From Deltaproteobacteria bacterium (lineage in GTDB: Bacteria; Desulfobacterota; Desulfuromonadia; Desulfuromonadales; BM103): a stretch of 11,454 nt of DNA. The notes beneath the pieces were generated by a model that did not search any database, was not told the origin of the DNA, and saw only the letters and a program-made list of their open reading frames with translations. Positions 6,281-11,454 of this stretch are shown piece after piece. A program made the translations under genes and the position numbers. Location: NCBI GenBank assembly GCA_006226895.1, contig SBFN01000232.1, positions 1 through 11,454 of the forward strand, in the 5' to 3' direction. The first letter of the stretch is position 1, and each line of letters starts with the position of its first letter.

Positions 6281-7683
6281 TCACCGTACGCTGCAGTATT
6301 TTCATCATCGAGGAAAATCTTGCCTGGATTGAGGATGTTGTTAGGGTCAAGTGATCTCTTGATCGCCTTCATATATTCAGCAGCGACCGGGGTGATCTCC
6401 AGCGGGATGTAGGGAGCCTTGGCGATACCGACTCCGTGTTCACCGCTCATGGTTCCGCCCAGTTCGAGGGCTGCTTTGAAAACGTCTTTGATGGCCCCTT
6501 CCGCTTTCATGATATCGCCGGAAACTTTCTTGTTGACCATGATGTTGACATGAATGTTGCCGTCTCCGGCATGGCCAAAGTTGACGATCGGTATCTGGTA
6601 CTTGTCAGCAATTGCATCCACTTTGCGAATCATTTCCGGAACCTTGCTGCGAGGTACGCAGATGTCCTCGTTGAACTTGTCCGGATTCACCTTGCGTAGA
6701 GAAGCTGAGACCGAACGCCGGATCTGCCAGAGGGCTTCGCTCTCTTCCGGCGTGGTTGCGATACGGGTTTCAACCACGCCGAGAGGTTTGATGATCTCGG
6801 CAATGCGGTTGGCCTGTTTGTCGAGAAATTCTCGATCCCCGTCGACTTCGATGATCAGAACCGCCTGGGCGGTTTCGGGCAAATCCAGGTCGGTCGCCTG
6901 GCGTACGCATTCAATGGTACGGCCGTCCATGAATTCGAGGGTTGTCGGGATAATCTTATTGCGGGTGATCGCAGAGACAGCTTGCGCCGCACCGTCGATC
7001 GAGTCGAAGAGCACCAGCATGGTTTTTTTCGCTTCAGGCAGGGGCAGCAACTTGATAACGATCCGGGTGATGATACCGAGGGTTCCTTCGGAGCCACAGA
7101 GCAGCTTGGTCAGGTCGTAGCCGACGACGCCTTTCATGGTGGGTCCGCCGGTGGTGATGATATCGCCAGTCGGGGTGACCACTTCAAGGCCGATGATAAA
7201 GTCCTTGGTGACACCATACTTGACGCAGCGCGGTCCGCCCGCACATTCGGCGACGTTGCCGCCCAGGGTTGAAAACTTCAGAGAGGCAGGGTCGGGAGGA
7301 TAAAAAAGACCGACTTTTTCTACGGTTTTCTGAAAACGTTCAGTGACGACACCTGGCTCGACGGTTGCCACCAGGTTCTCCTCGTCAATTTCCAGAATCT
7401 GGTTCATTCGTTCGGTGCAAAGCACGATCCCGCCTTTGGTCGGCAGCGACCCTCCGGTAAAACCGCTACCAGCACCACGGGGGAAAACCGGGATGCGCTC
7501 GCGATTGGCGAGCTTCATGACGAGAGCAACCTCTTCCGTAGAGCCCGGTTGCAGGACAACCTCTGGCAAAAAGCTCTGCTGGGTCGCATCGTAGGAGTAA
7601 CAGATACGCTCCGCTTTGCTGGTCAGGACGTTGTCTTTACCGAGGATCTTTTGAAGTTCTTTTATGGATTGTTCTGAAAGCAT
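6277..7683 (-). CDS. GlcD-like FAD-linked oxidase (D-lactate dehydrogenase / glycolate oxidase subunit)
   Basis: A 468-residue FAD enzyme of the GlcD/D-lactate dehydrogenase branch of the VAO/PCMH family; it oxidises a 2-hydroxyacid to the 2-oxoacid. Seen in the sequence: the FAD-binding loop PRGAGSGFTGG (68-78), a second FAD region around NVAECAGGPRCVKYG (143-157), the catalytic/metal segment NFGHAGDGNIHVN (368-380, His371 and His378), SGEHGVG (413-419, His416), and the C-terminal LNPGKIF (451-457). I chose the ATG at 7683. The open frame continues to 7797, but those 38 residues translate a repeat-rich intergenic stretch and are not family-like. The ribosome site is weak (purine-rich AAAGGCAGAG). 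It lies between larA and glcF; the three together suggest lactate use, with LarA supplying the D isomer. Glycolate cannot be excluded from sequence alone. Confidence 0.9.
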   Translation of the reverse strand: MLSEQSIKELQKILGKDNVLTSKAERICYSYDATQQSFLPEVVLQPGSTEEVALVMKLANRERIPVFPRGAGSGFTGGSLPTKGGIVLCTERMNQILEIDEENLVATVEPGVVTERFQKTVEKVGLFYPPDPASLKFSTLGGNVAECAGGPRCVKYGVTKDFIIGLEVVTPTGDIITTGGPTMKGVVGYDLTKLLCGSEGTLGIITRIVIKLLPLPEAKKTMLVLFDSIDGAAQAVSAITRNKIIPTTLEFMDGRTIECVRQATDLDLPETAQAVLIIEVDGDREFLDKQANRIAEIIKPLGVVETRIATTPEESEALWQIRRSVSASLRKVNPDKFNEDICVPRSKVPEMIRKVDAIADKYQIPIVNFGHAGDGNIHVNIMVNKKVSGDIMKAEGAIKDVFKAALELGGTMSGEHGVGIAKAPYIPLEITPVAAEYMKAIKRSLDPNNILNPGKIFLDDENTAAYGE

Positions 7684-7863
7684 GTTCTCTGCCTTTATAT
7701 TTTTTGCGTGGAAGATTTTAAAGCGTAACGCAAGGACGCTAAGAGAGGCAGGTAAAGACGCAGCGGGTAAATCTTCAGCCCTTGACTCGGGTCTCATTGC
7801 GTCTTCTCTATTGAATCTTGCGTCTTTAGCGCTAAGCGAGTGAAGATTTTTTCATCTCACACG
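7684..7863. repeat. Repeat-rich larA-glcD intergenic region
   Basis: The 180-bp gap carries several degenerate copies of a GACGC(A/T)AAG-like phrase in both orientations. The clearest pair is TAAAGACGCA (7753-7762) with TGCGTCTTTA (7819-7828), a perfect 10-bp inverted repeat. CGCAAGGACGCTAAG (7729-7743) and the palindrome-like TTAGCGCTAAG (7827-7837) add to this, and GAAGATTTT occurs twice (7711 and 7842). There is no regular spacing. The region is probably an intergenic repeat element; it may form RNA structure between two genes of one transcript. Confidence 0.5.
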
Positions 7864-9132
7864 TTACGGTTCTACGACCGGCAGGATAGTGCCACCATCC
7901 GGAATAATTACAACCTCCGGATTGTCCGGAAGCTGTTTGTATGCCATCTGCAGTGCCTCGTCAAGATGGTTTGCCTTTTCCATGCCCATCTTTTCGGTCT
8001 GTTCACGATTGAACTCGCTGATCAGAATGACGCGCCAGGAACGTGCTTTGCTCAGGGTTGACCAAGCTGTTTGACCGTTGATCTCATAACGGTTGCGCAA
8101 CGCTTTTTCGAAAGCATCCAGCTCTTCGTAATTGAACCAGTCAAAAAAAGTGGCGTTGCCGAAGCCATCCGGACAGGCCGCCAGCAAGATGACTGTTCCG
8201 CCAGGGCGAACGGCCTGCACAGCGTAATCGAGTGCTTTGTGGGCCTGGATAAAGTTGATGTCCTTGGGTTCGCCGCCGCAGGAGACGACGGCCAGGTCAG
8301 CTAATTGCCGCAATGGTGCAGTGTACAGTCTGAGCGCAAGTTCGCAACCTGCCAAGTGGGCTTGCTCCAGATCGCCGCAGAAGACTTTGGCGATTTTTTT
8401 GTCGGTCGTCAGGACGGTATTGAGCAAAAAGTCAGGTTTGATTGTCTTTGCGGCTTCCAGAATAGCCTGGTGTACCGGATTGCCGTCGAGATTAGCGGTC
8501 CGGGCCTTAGGGTTTCGGCCACCTTCTGCCGGTGGGTTGAAGATGGCAAAGTGCGTAGCCATGCAGGTTGTCCGGCTTGCAACGCCCGGGACCAGACTCT
8601 TGCGTCCGCCGCCGAAGCCGGCAAAGTAGTGCAGACCGATGGTTCCGGTAACGATGACCCGATCTGCTGCCATGACCCGTCGATTGATCTGTACCGGCAG
8701 GCCGGAGCTTGTCTGGCCGAGATCCACCAGTTGCTCAGGGTCGTCACATTCATGATCATAAACTGTTATGCGTCCATAGAGAGAGCCAAGGATTTTACGA
8801 TGTTCATCTTCGGTCTGCTTGCGATGAATGCCAAGGGCGATGATAAACTCTATGTTGCTGTCGGCAATACCGCAACGATTTAGCTCGGCAACCAGGTGCG
8901 GCAGGTAGATTTCGCTGCCGGTGTAGCGGGTGATGTCCGATGTGACGATGGCGACACGTTCACCGGGCTTAAGGATCTGTGCCAGTGATTTTGAGGCGAT
9001 GGGATTGGCCAGCGCGCGACAGACTTCTTCTGCCGGATCTGGCAGGTCATGAGGTGTGTTGGCTGTCAGGGCCTGCGCCTGAAGTTCTATCGCGAGCTTC
9101 TGCGAACCATATTTCAGAACGGTTTTATTCAA
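7864..9132 (-). CDS. larA: LarA-type nickel-dependent lactate racemase
   Basis: Family LarA (DUF2088): an enzyme that interconverts D- and L-lactate (some members act on other 2-hydroxyacids) using a nickel-pincer nucleotide cofactor made by LarB, LarC and LarE; none of those genes is in the window. By spacing to the Lactobacillus enzyme, the key residues are present: Arg69 (DITRY), His103 (LGIHR), His168 (GLHYF), the cofactor-binding Lys178 (FGGGRKSLVPG), His194 (ATHFAIF), and Gln296/Lys299 (QAHK). The 10- and 16-residue gaps His-Lys-His equal those of the characterised enzyme. I chose TTG at 9132 (422 residues): it gives the usual short start before 'LKYG', AGGGGG lies 4 nt upstream, and the longer TTG option at 9186 falls inside the -35 box. 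It heads the larA-glcD-glcF set. The racemase family is firm; the exact substrate is inferred from its neighbours. Confidence 0.88.
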   Translation of the reverse strand: MNKTVLKYGSQKLAIELQAQALTANTPHDLPDPAEEVCRALANPIASKSLAQILKPGERVAIVTSDITRYTGSEIYLPHLVAELNRCGIADSNIEFIIALGIHRKQTEDEHRKILGSLYGRITVYDHECDDPEQLVDLGQTSSGLPVQINRRVMAADRVIVTGTIGLHYFAGFGGGRKSLVPGVASRTTCMATHFAIFNPPAEGGRNPKARTANLDGNPVHQAILEAAKTIKPDFLLNTVLTTDKKIAKVFCGDLEQAHLAGCELALRLYTAPLRQLADLAVVSCGGEPKDINFIQAHKALDYAVQAVRPGGTVILLAACPDGFGNATFFDWFNYEELDAFEKALRNRYEINGQTAWSTLSKARSWRVILISEFNREQTEKMGMEKANHLDEALQMAYKQLPDNPEVVIIPDGGTILPVVEP

Positions 9133-9156
9133 AAAGCCCCCTGTAATTAACACTTC

Positions 9157-9186
9157 ATTATAGGCGTTCTCCCGGTTTGAGTGCAA
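9157..9186 (-). promoter_or_regulatory. Sigma-70 promoter of larA-glcD-glcF
   Basis: On the minus strand, TTGCAC (9181-9186), an 18-bp spacer and a perfect TATAAT (9157-9162) lie just upstream of larA. The predicted transcript would start near 9150, leaving a leader of under 20 nt before the TTG at 9132 with only AGGGGG as ribosome site. Confidence 0.7.
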
Positions 9187-9220
9187 GCAGATGACGGGTA
9201 AAGGTATTTTTGAAAGGGCT

Positions 9221-9261
9221 AAATAAAAAAGGCCCGAAGCAATTAACGAATGCCCCGAGCC
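9221..9261 (-). terminator. Rho-independent terminator after STAS-like gene
   Basis: Read on the minus strand, GGCTCGGGGC (9252-9261) pairs with GCTTCGGGCC (9231-9240) in a 10-bp stem with three G-U pairs and an 11-nt loop, followed directly by TTTTTTATTT (9221-9230). It lies 22 bp past the stop codon at 9283 and separates that gene from the larA promoter. Confidence 0.8.
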
Positions 9262-9282
9262 GGTGTCTTTTTCCCGAAAGGT

Positions 9283-9648
9283 TCAATCGGTATAGTCCGC
9301 CAAAAAATCCATCGCCTCATCAACAGTATCAAAGAGATAAAAGCGTCGTTTGCTGAACATGGCAACTGCGTTGAAAACCACCTTGTAGAGACCCGTTACA
9401 CCAACAATCGCACCAGCTTTGACATAAGGGGTGTTGTCACGAGCGACTTCCTTAAGTTTTGAGATGGTTTCACCGCTGAAAGCGCTACCACCGGAAATCG
9501 TCAGAGTGTACACCGATTTTTCAGGCTGTTTGCGAACCTGTAGAATGCATTCCTCGATGACCGCGTTCATCTCATCGAGGGTAGCATCCCTGCAATCCAT
9601 GACAAAAATTTGTTTACCTTTGTGCTCGACAAATTTAGCGCGGTCCAT
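9283..9648 (-). CDS. SpoIIAA/STAS-like small protein
   Basis: A 121-residue cytoplasmic protein with the look of a STAS/SpoIIAA-like alpha-beta fold: alternating short strands and helices, 'GKQIFVMDCRDA' early on, a central 'YTLTISGGSAF' strand, 'GAIVGVTGLYKVVFNAV', and a C-terminal 'RRFYLFDTVDEAMDFLADY'. Proteins of this kind are found as stand-alone single domains in many deltaproteobacteria; their role is usually unknown. There is no anti-anti-sigma kinase or phosphatase gene next to it, so I do not propose a sigma-factor switch. I chose the ATG at 9648, which has GAGGTG (9655-9660) 6 nt upstream; a GTG three codons earlier overlaps that ribosome site. TATAAT (9701-9706, minus strand) might be its -10 box, but the matching -35 is poor. 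A terminator follows. Confidence 0.65.
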   Translation of the reverse strand: MDRAKFVEHKGKQIFVMDCRDATLDEMNAVIEECILQVRKQPEKSVYTLTISGGSAFSGETISKLKEVARDNTPYVKAGAIVGVTGLYKVVFNAVAMFSKRRFYLFDTVDEAMDFLADYTD

Positions 9649-9745
9649 AGTTAACACCTCAAGGTTGCTCGATGCGTACTTTCTGATTGTTACATTATCT
9701 ATTATAAGTCCCCGATTGAGAAGAAGAAAATACCTGTAAACGTAA

Positions 9746-9778
9746 CAAGAGGGAACGGATTAAATCCGTTCCCTCTTG
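9746..9778. terminator. Perfect 15-bp hairpin between STAS-like and small membrane genes
   Basis: CAAGAGGGAACGGAT (9746-9760) pairs perfectly with ATCCGTTCCCTCTTG (9764-9778) around a 3-nt loop. On the minus strand it is followed by TTACGTTTACAGG, a poor T-run, so it could be a weak terminator for the small membrane gene or an RNA-stability element. It holds two of four local GGGAACGG copies. Confidence 0.5.
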
Positions 9779-9851
9779 CAATGATGCTACCCAGCCAGGA
9801 TCCGACTGGTGTGACTCCAATAGAGTGTAAATAATTTAAGTGCGTGCCGGT

Positions 9852-10090
9852 CCGTTCCCGTTCGAAATCATTGTTGTCGTTCTGGGAAAAATCTGGCGGC
9901 TACTTGAGCGGCCACGATGATCATGATGTAGCTGAACAGAGGCATTATCAGGTAGTCTCCCGGACCATTCACAAAGCGAGGCATAGTGAAGCCGGAAAAC
10001 CAGCTGGTGCCGAAGAAGGCCAAACTGCCGATGAGTGCTGAAAGCTTGAACATAATAAGACTCCTTTTTTCTATGAATGTCCGGGAACGG
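9852..10090. repeat. Inverted CCGTTCCCG / CGGGAACGG copies flanking small gene
   Basis: CCGTTCCCG (9852-9860) and CGGGAACGG (10082-10090) are perfect 9-bp inverted copies, one just after the stop and one in the 5' leader of the 61-residue ORF. In the transcript they could pair and close a loop around the coding region. The same 8-bp core occurs twice more in the hairpin at 9746-9778. Confidence 0.5.
9868..10053 (-). CDS. 61-residue membrane protein, function unknown
   Basis: I do not recognise this protein. It is 61 residues long, with a hydrophobic N-terminal stretch (about residues 5-22, 'LSALIGSLAFFGTSWF') and a second, clearly membrane-spanning segment (about 33-53, 'LIMPLFSYIMIIVAAQVAA'). 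The two are joined by a short loop with Pro, Arg, Asn and Asp, and the tail is charged (RFFPERQQ). It is probably a two-helix inner-membrane protein. The ATG at 10053 has AAGGAG (10061-10066) 7 nt upstream, so the ORF is likely real; an open frame continues upstream to 10104 but lies in the leader. It has its own sigma-54 promoter and 3' hairpin, so it is likely a single-gene transcript. Its expression should depend on RpoN and an enhancer-binding activator. Confidence 0.65.
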   Translation of the reverse strand: MFKLSALIGSLAFFGTSWFSGFTMPRFVNGPGDYLIMPLFSYIMIIVAAQVAARFFPERQQ

Positions 10091-10117
10091 GAGAGTGGAC
10101 ACATTTAGTCATCTATC

Positions 10118-10134
10118 ATGCATCAGCTGTGCCA
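10118..10134 (-). promoter_or_regulatory. Sigma-54 (RpoN) -24/-12 promoter
   Basis: On the minus strand TGGCACAGCTGATGCAT matches TGGCAC-N5-TTGCA with one mismatch and keeps the required GG-N10-GC spacing. Transcription would start near 10108, giving a leader of about 55 nt to the ATG at 10053. The 160 bp upstream (to 10294) hold no gene; an activator site would be expected there, but I see no convincing dyad. I also see no terminator for hypE in that gap. Confidence 0.72.
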
Positions 10135-10294
10135 TATTTTTACAAATGCGGTATGCGCCAAGATGTGCTTGAAATTATTGAGTTTGTGAGGCTGTTTTAA
10201 TGGTTGAGACGTTGTTTTGAAGGGTAATACGCCAAAAAGTGGTAGTTCTGGTACAACGCTATGGTCAAAAGGCTACAAAGGTAAAGCTTGGCTT

Positions 10295-11278
10295 TTAGCA
10301 AATGCGCGGGAGTTGCTCGCCGGCGAGCATTTCGATTGCCCGGAGTCCACCGATTGATGTCTGCAGACGAACCTTGCCGTCTGCTGTGGCGGTTACTTCA
10401 CCGATGATCGCAGCCTGCTCGCCATGCTTGTGGCTTTGCATAACGCGCAGAGCCTGGTCGGCGGCTTCGGGAGCAACGAAGGCGAGTAACTTCCCTTCAT
10501 TGGCAACGAAGAGAGGGTCCAGGCCCAGGATGGCACAGGCTCCGGCGACCGATTGATCGACAGGCAGAGCAGCTTCCTGCAAGGTGATTTCAATCTGGGA
10601 TTGTAAAGCGATTTCCTTAAGCGTGGTGGCAACTCCGCCCCGGGTCGGGTCTCGCAGGGCATGCAGTTGAGAACCTAGTTCTGCGACAAGTTCTGCAACC
10701 ATACTGTTGAGAGGAGCGCTGTCCGTAGTGATGTTGCTTTCAAGTTCAAGTCCTTCACGACTGGCCAGAACTGCCATGCCGTGATCACCGATAGTGCCGT
10801 TGACGAGGACCTTGTCCCCGATCTGGGCGTTGATTCCGGAAATCTGCAAATCATGTTCAATGACACCGATGCCGGAGGTGTTGATGAAGAGTTTATCGGC
10901 CTTGCCCCGTGGGACGACCTTGGTGTCGCCGGTGACAATCTTCACTTCGGCCTGTTGCGCGGCATCGCGCATACTTGCAAGAACTTTTCCCAGGTCTTCG
11001 ATCGGCAGGCCCTCTTCGATAATCAGGCCAACGCTGATCGCCAGAGGTGTGGCGCCGGCCATGGCCAGATCGTTGACCGTGCCGTGGATCGCCAGGTCGC
11101 CGATATTGCCGCCGGGAAAGAAGATCGGGTCAACCACGTAAGAGTCGGTGGTAAAAGCCAGGCGGCCCTCTGGTGCGGCAAACACGGCCGCATCATTCTG
11201 ATCACGTTGACCAATCCCGGAAAGGGTCGGCACGATCAGGTTATCAAGCAGGTCATGGCTCGCCACTGCCGTGGCCAA
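10295..11278 (-). CDS. hypE: HypE, [NiFe]-hydrogenase maturation protein (N-terminus out of frame)
   Basis: HypE dehydrates an S-carbamoyl group on its C-terminal cysteine to thiocyanate, the source of the cyanide ligands of the [NiFe] active site; it works with HypF and hands CN to HypC-HypD. The 327-residue open body has PurM-like ATP-binding segments: FTTDSYVVDPIFFPGGNIGDLA (42-63, interrupted by no gap), HGTVNDLAMAGA (65-76), VTGDTKVV (115-122), RDPTRGGVATT (209-219). It ends in the diagnostic Pro-Arg-Ile-Cys, so the catalytic Cys is present. The body frame opens only with a TTG at 11278, with no ribosome site and a TAA two codons before it. The expected start lies at 11300 in another frame (separate entry), so the gene is probably frameshifted near 11260 by loss of about 8 nt. 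hypD lies directly upstream. Confidence 0.85.
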   Translation of the reverse strand: MATAVASHDLLDNLIVPTLSGIGQRDQNDAAVFAAPEGRLAFTTDSYVVDPIFFPGGNIGDLAIHGTVNDLAMAGATPLAISVGLIIEEGLPIEDLGKVLASMRDAAQQAEVKIVTGDTKVVPRGKADKLFINTSGIGVIEHDLQISGINAQIGDKVLVNGTIGDHGMAVLASREGLELESNITTDSAPLNSMVAELVAELGSQLHALRDPTRGGVATTLKEIALQSQIEITLQEAALPVDQSVAGACAILGLDPLFVANEGKLLAFVAPEAADQALRVMQSHKHGEQAAIIGEVTATADGKVRLQTSIGGLRAIEMLAGEQLPRIC

Positions 11279-11300
11279 GCAGAATTACATCTGATTTCAT
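11253..11300 (-). pseudogene. hypE: Displaced N-terminal codons of hypE
   Basis: From an ATG at 11300, with GGAG at 11306-11309 five nt upstream, the frame reads MKSDVILLGHGSGEP and stops at TGA (11253-11255). 'VILLGHGSG' is the start of the HypE family, where HGSGG and two or so further residues lead into the helix seen here as SHDLL in the other frame. The ribosome site and motif therefore belong to the hypE body (10295-11278), but the two are now out of register. Confidence 0.75.
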
Positions 11301-11310
11301 AAACACTCCG

Positions 11311-11358
11311 GGGCTGGAGGTTGGTTATGGTCTTTTCCCCGTTCCCAGCCTCCAGCCC
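11311..11358. repeat. Inverted repeat between hypD and hypE
   Basis: GGGCTGGAGG (11311-11320) and CCTCCAGCCC (11349-11358) form a perfect 10-bp inverted repeat that can extend inwards by four more pairs including one G-T. The core resembles the GAGGCTGG copies after moaA. No T-run follows, so a terminator is unlikely; it is more probably a dispersed intergenic repeat or an RNA stem between cotranscribed genes. Confidence 0.5.
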
Positions 11359-11364
11359 GTGATT

Positions 11365-11454
11365 TTAAGTCCCGTACTTGTATTCGGCTGCGCAGGTTCC
11401 TTCACTTGAGACCATGCAGGCTCCAACAGGATCCTCCGGTGTACAGACGGTGCG
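11365..11454 (-). CDS. hypD: HypD, C-terminal end (partial)
   Basis: Only the last 29 codons and the TAA stop (11365-11367) are in the window; the gene continues beyond its right edge. The residues 'VCTPEDPVGACMVSSEG' and then 'TCAAEYKYGT' match the strongly conserved HypD C-terminus (typically CxPexPvGpCMVSsEGaCaAyyky). HypD is the iron-sulfur scaffold that, with HypC, assembles the Fe(CN)2CO unit of [NiFe] hydrogenases. hypD followed by hypE is the usual operon order, with a 64-bp gap here that contains an inverted repeat. Confidence is high in spite of the short length, because both the motif and the neighbour agree. Confidence 0.88.
   Translation of the reverse strand, partial: RTVCTPEDPVGACMVSSEGTCAAEYKYGT

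Noticed and set aside
7684..7797. 38-residue extension of the glcD frame
   Set aside because: It is translated from the repeat-rich gap and has no family similarity.
7684..7863. CRISPR-like array
   Set aside because: Repeats are degenerate, in both orientations and without regular spacing.
9649..9657. GTG start for the STAS-like protein
   Set aside because: The codon overlaps the GAGGTG ribosome site that fits the ATG at 9648.
10140..10160. Second sigma-54-like element (TGGCGC...GC) upstream of the small membrane gene
   Set aside because: The GG to GC distance is 8 rather than 10 bp, so it does not meet the -24/-12 rule.
11253..11300. Programmed frameshift in hypE
   Set aside because: There is no slippery heptamer, and the apparent gap is about 8 nt relative to the family, which a one-base slip would not restore.

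Overview
The window looks like part of a chromosome of an anaerobic, cytochrome-rich, Gram-negative bacterium of the Geobacter/Desulfuromonas/Pelobacter kind (order Desulfuromonadales in the older sense). This is an inference from gene content: a triheme c7-type cytochrome, a PilT retraction ATPase, a GlcD/GlcF-type hydroxyacid oxidase, [NiFe]-hydrogenase maturation genes, a MipA/OmpV outer-membrane protein, and a good sigma-54 (-24/-12) promoter. I found no rRNA, tRNA, CRISPR array, transposase or phage gene.

Layout, left to right. (1) 1-2041: a bidirectional terminator at 42-72, then on the minus strand a MipA/OmpV-like outer-membrane barrel protein (127-897). Upstream of it lies a gene for an ATP-PPi-loop, tRNA-thiolation-like enzyme (1067-2041). 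The gap between them carries three short perfect dyads and a C8 run. (2) 2042-4410: a plus-strand pair, pilT (2279-3346, behind a TTGACA promoter) and moaA (3430-4410, GTG start). It ends at a strong bidirectional terminator (4465-4500) shared with the convergent minus-strand genes. (3) 4522-9186: a minus-strand module read from right to left. It begins at a sigma-70 promoter with a perfect TATAAT and runs larA-type Ni-dependent lactate racemase, glcD-type FAD oxidase, glcF-type Fe-S subunit and a small triheme cytochrome c. The simplest reading is use of both lactate isomers: LarA interconverts D- and L-lactate, and the GlcD/GlcF pair oxidises one isomer to pyruvate. The cytochrome may or may not belong to this pathway; it has its own promoter-like sequence. 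(4) 9221-10134: a rho-independent terminator, a SpoIIAA/STAS-like small protein, and a 61-residue membrane protein behind a sigma-54 promoter. This stretch carries four copies of one 8-mer, two of them in a perfect 15-bp hairpin. (5) 10295-11454: hypE and the last 29 codons of hypD, minus strand.

The most notable single observation is in hypE. The expected N-terminus (Met-Lys-Ser-Asp...His-Gly-Ser-Gly) is present with a ribosome binding site at 11300, but it is in a different frame from the rest of the protein. About 8 nt seem to be missing at the glycine-rich loop, so hypE is either broken or contains a sequence error.

Other points worth a look are the sigma-54-driven small membrane protein with its repeat-flanked transcript, the triheme cytochrome with only four histidines, and several repeat-like intergenic sequences (7684-7863, 4411-4447, 11311-11358, 6231-6280). 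I see no clearly novel multi-gene system; most genes belong to recognisable families.
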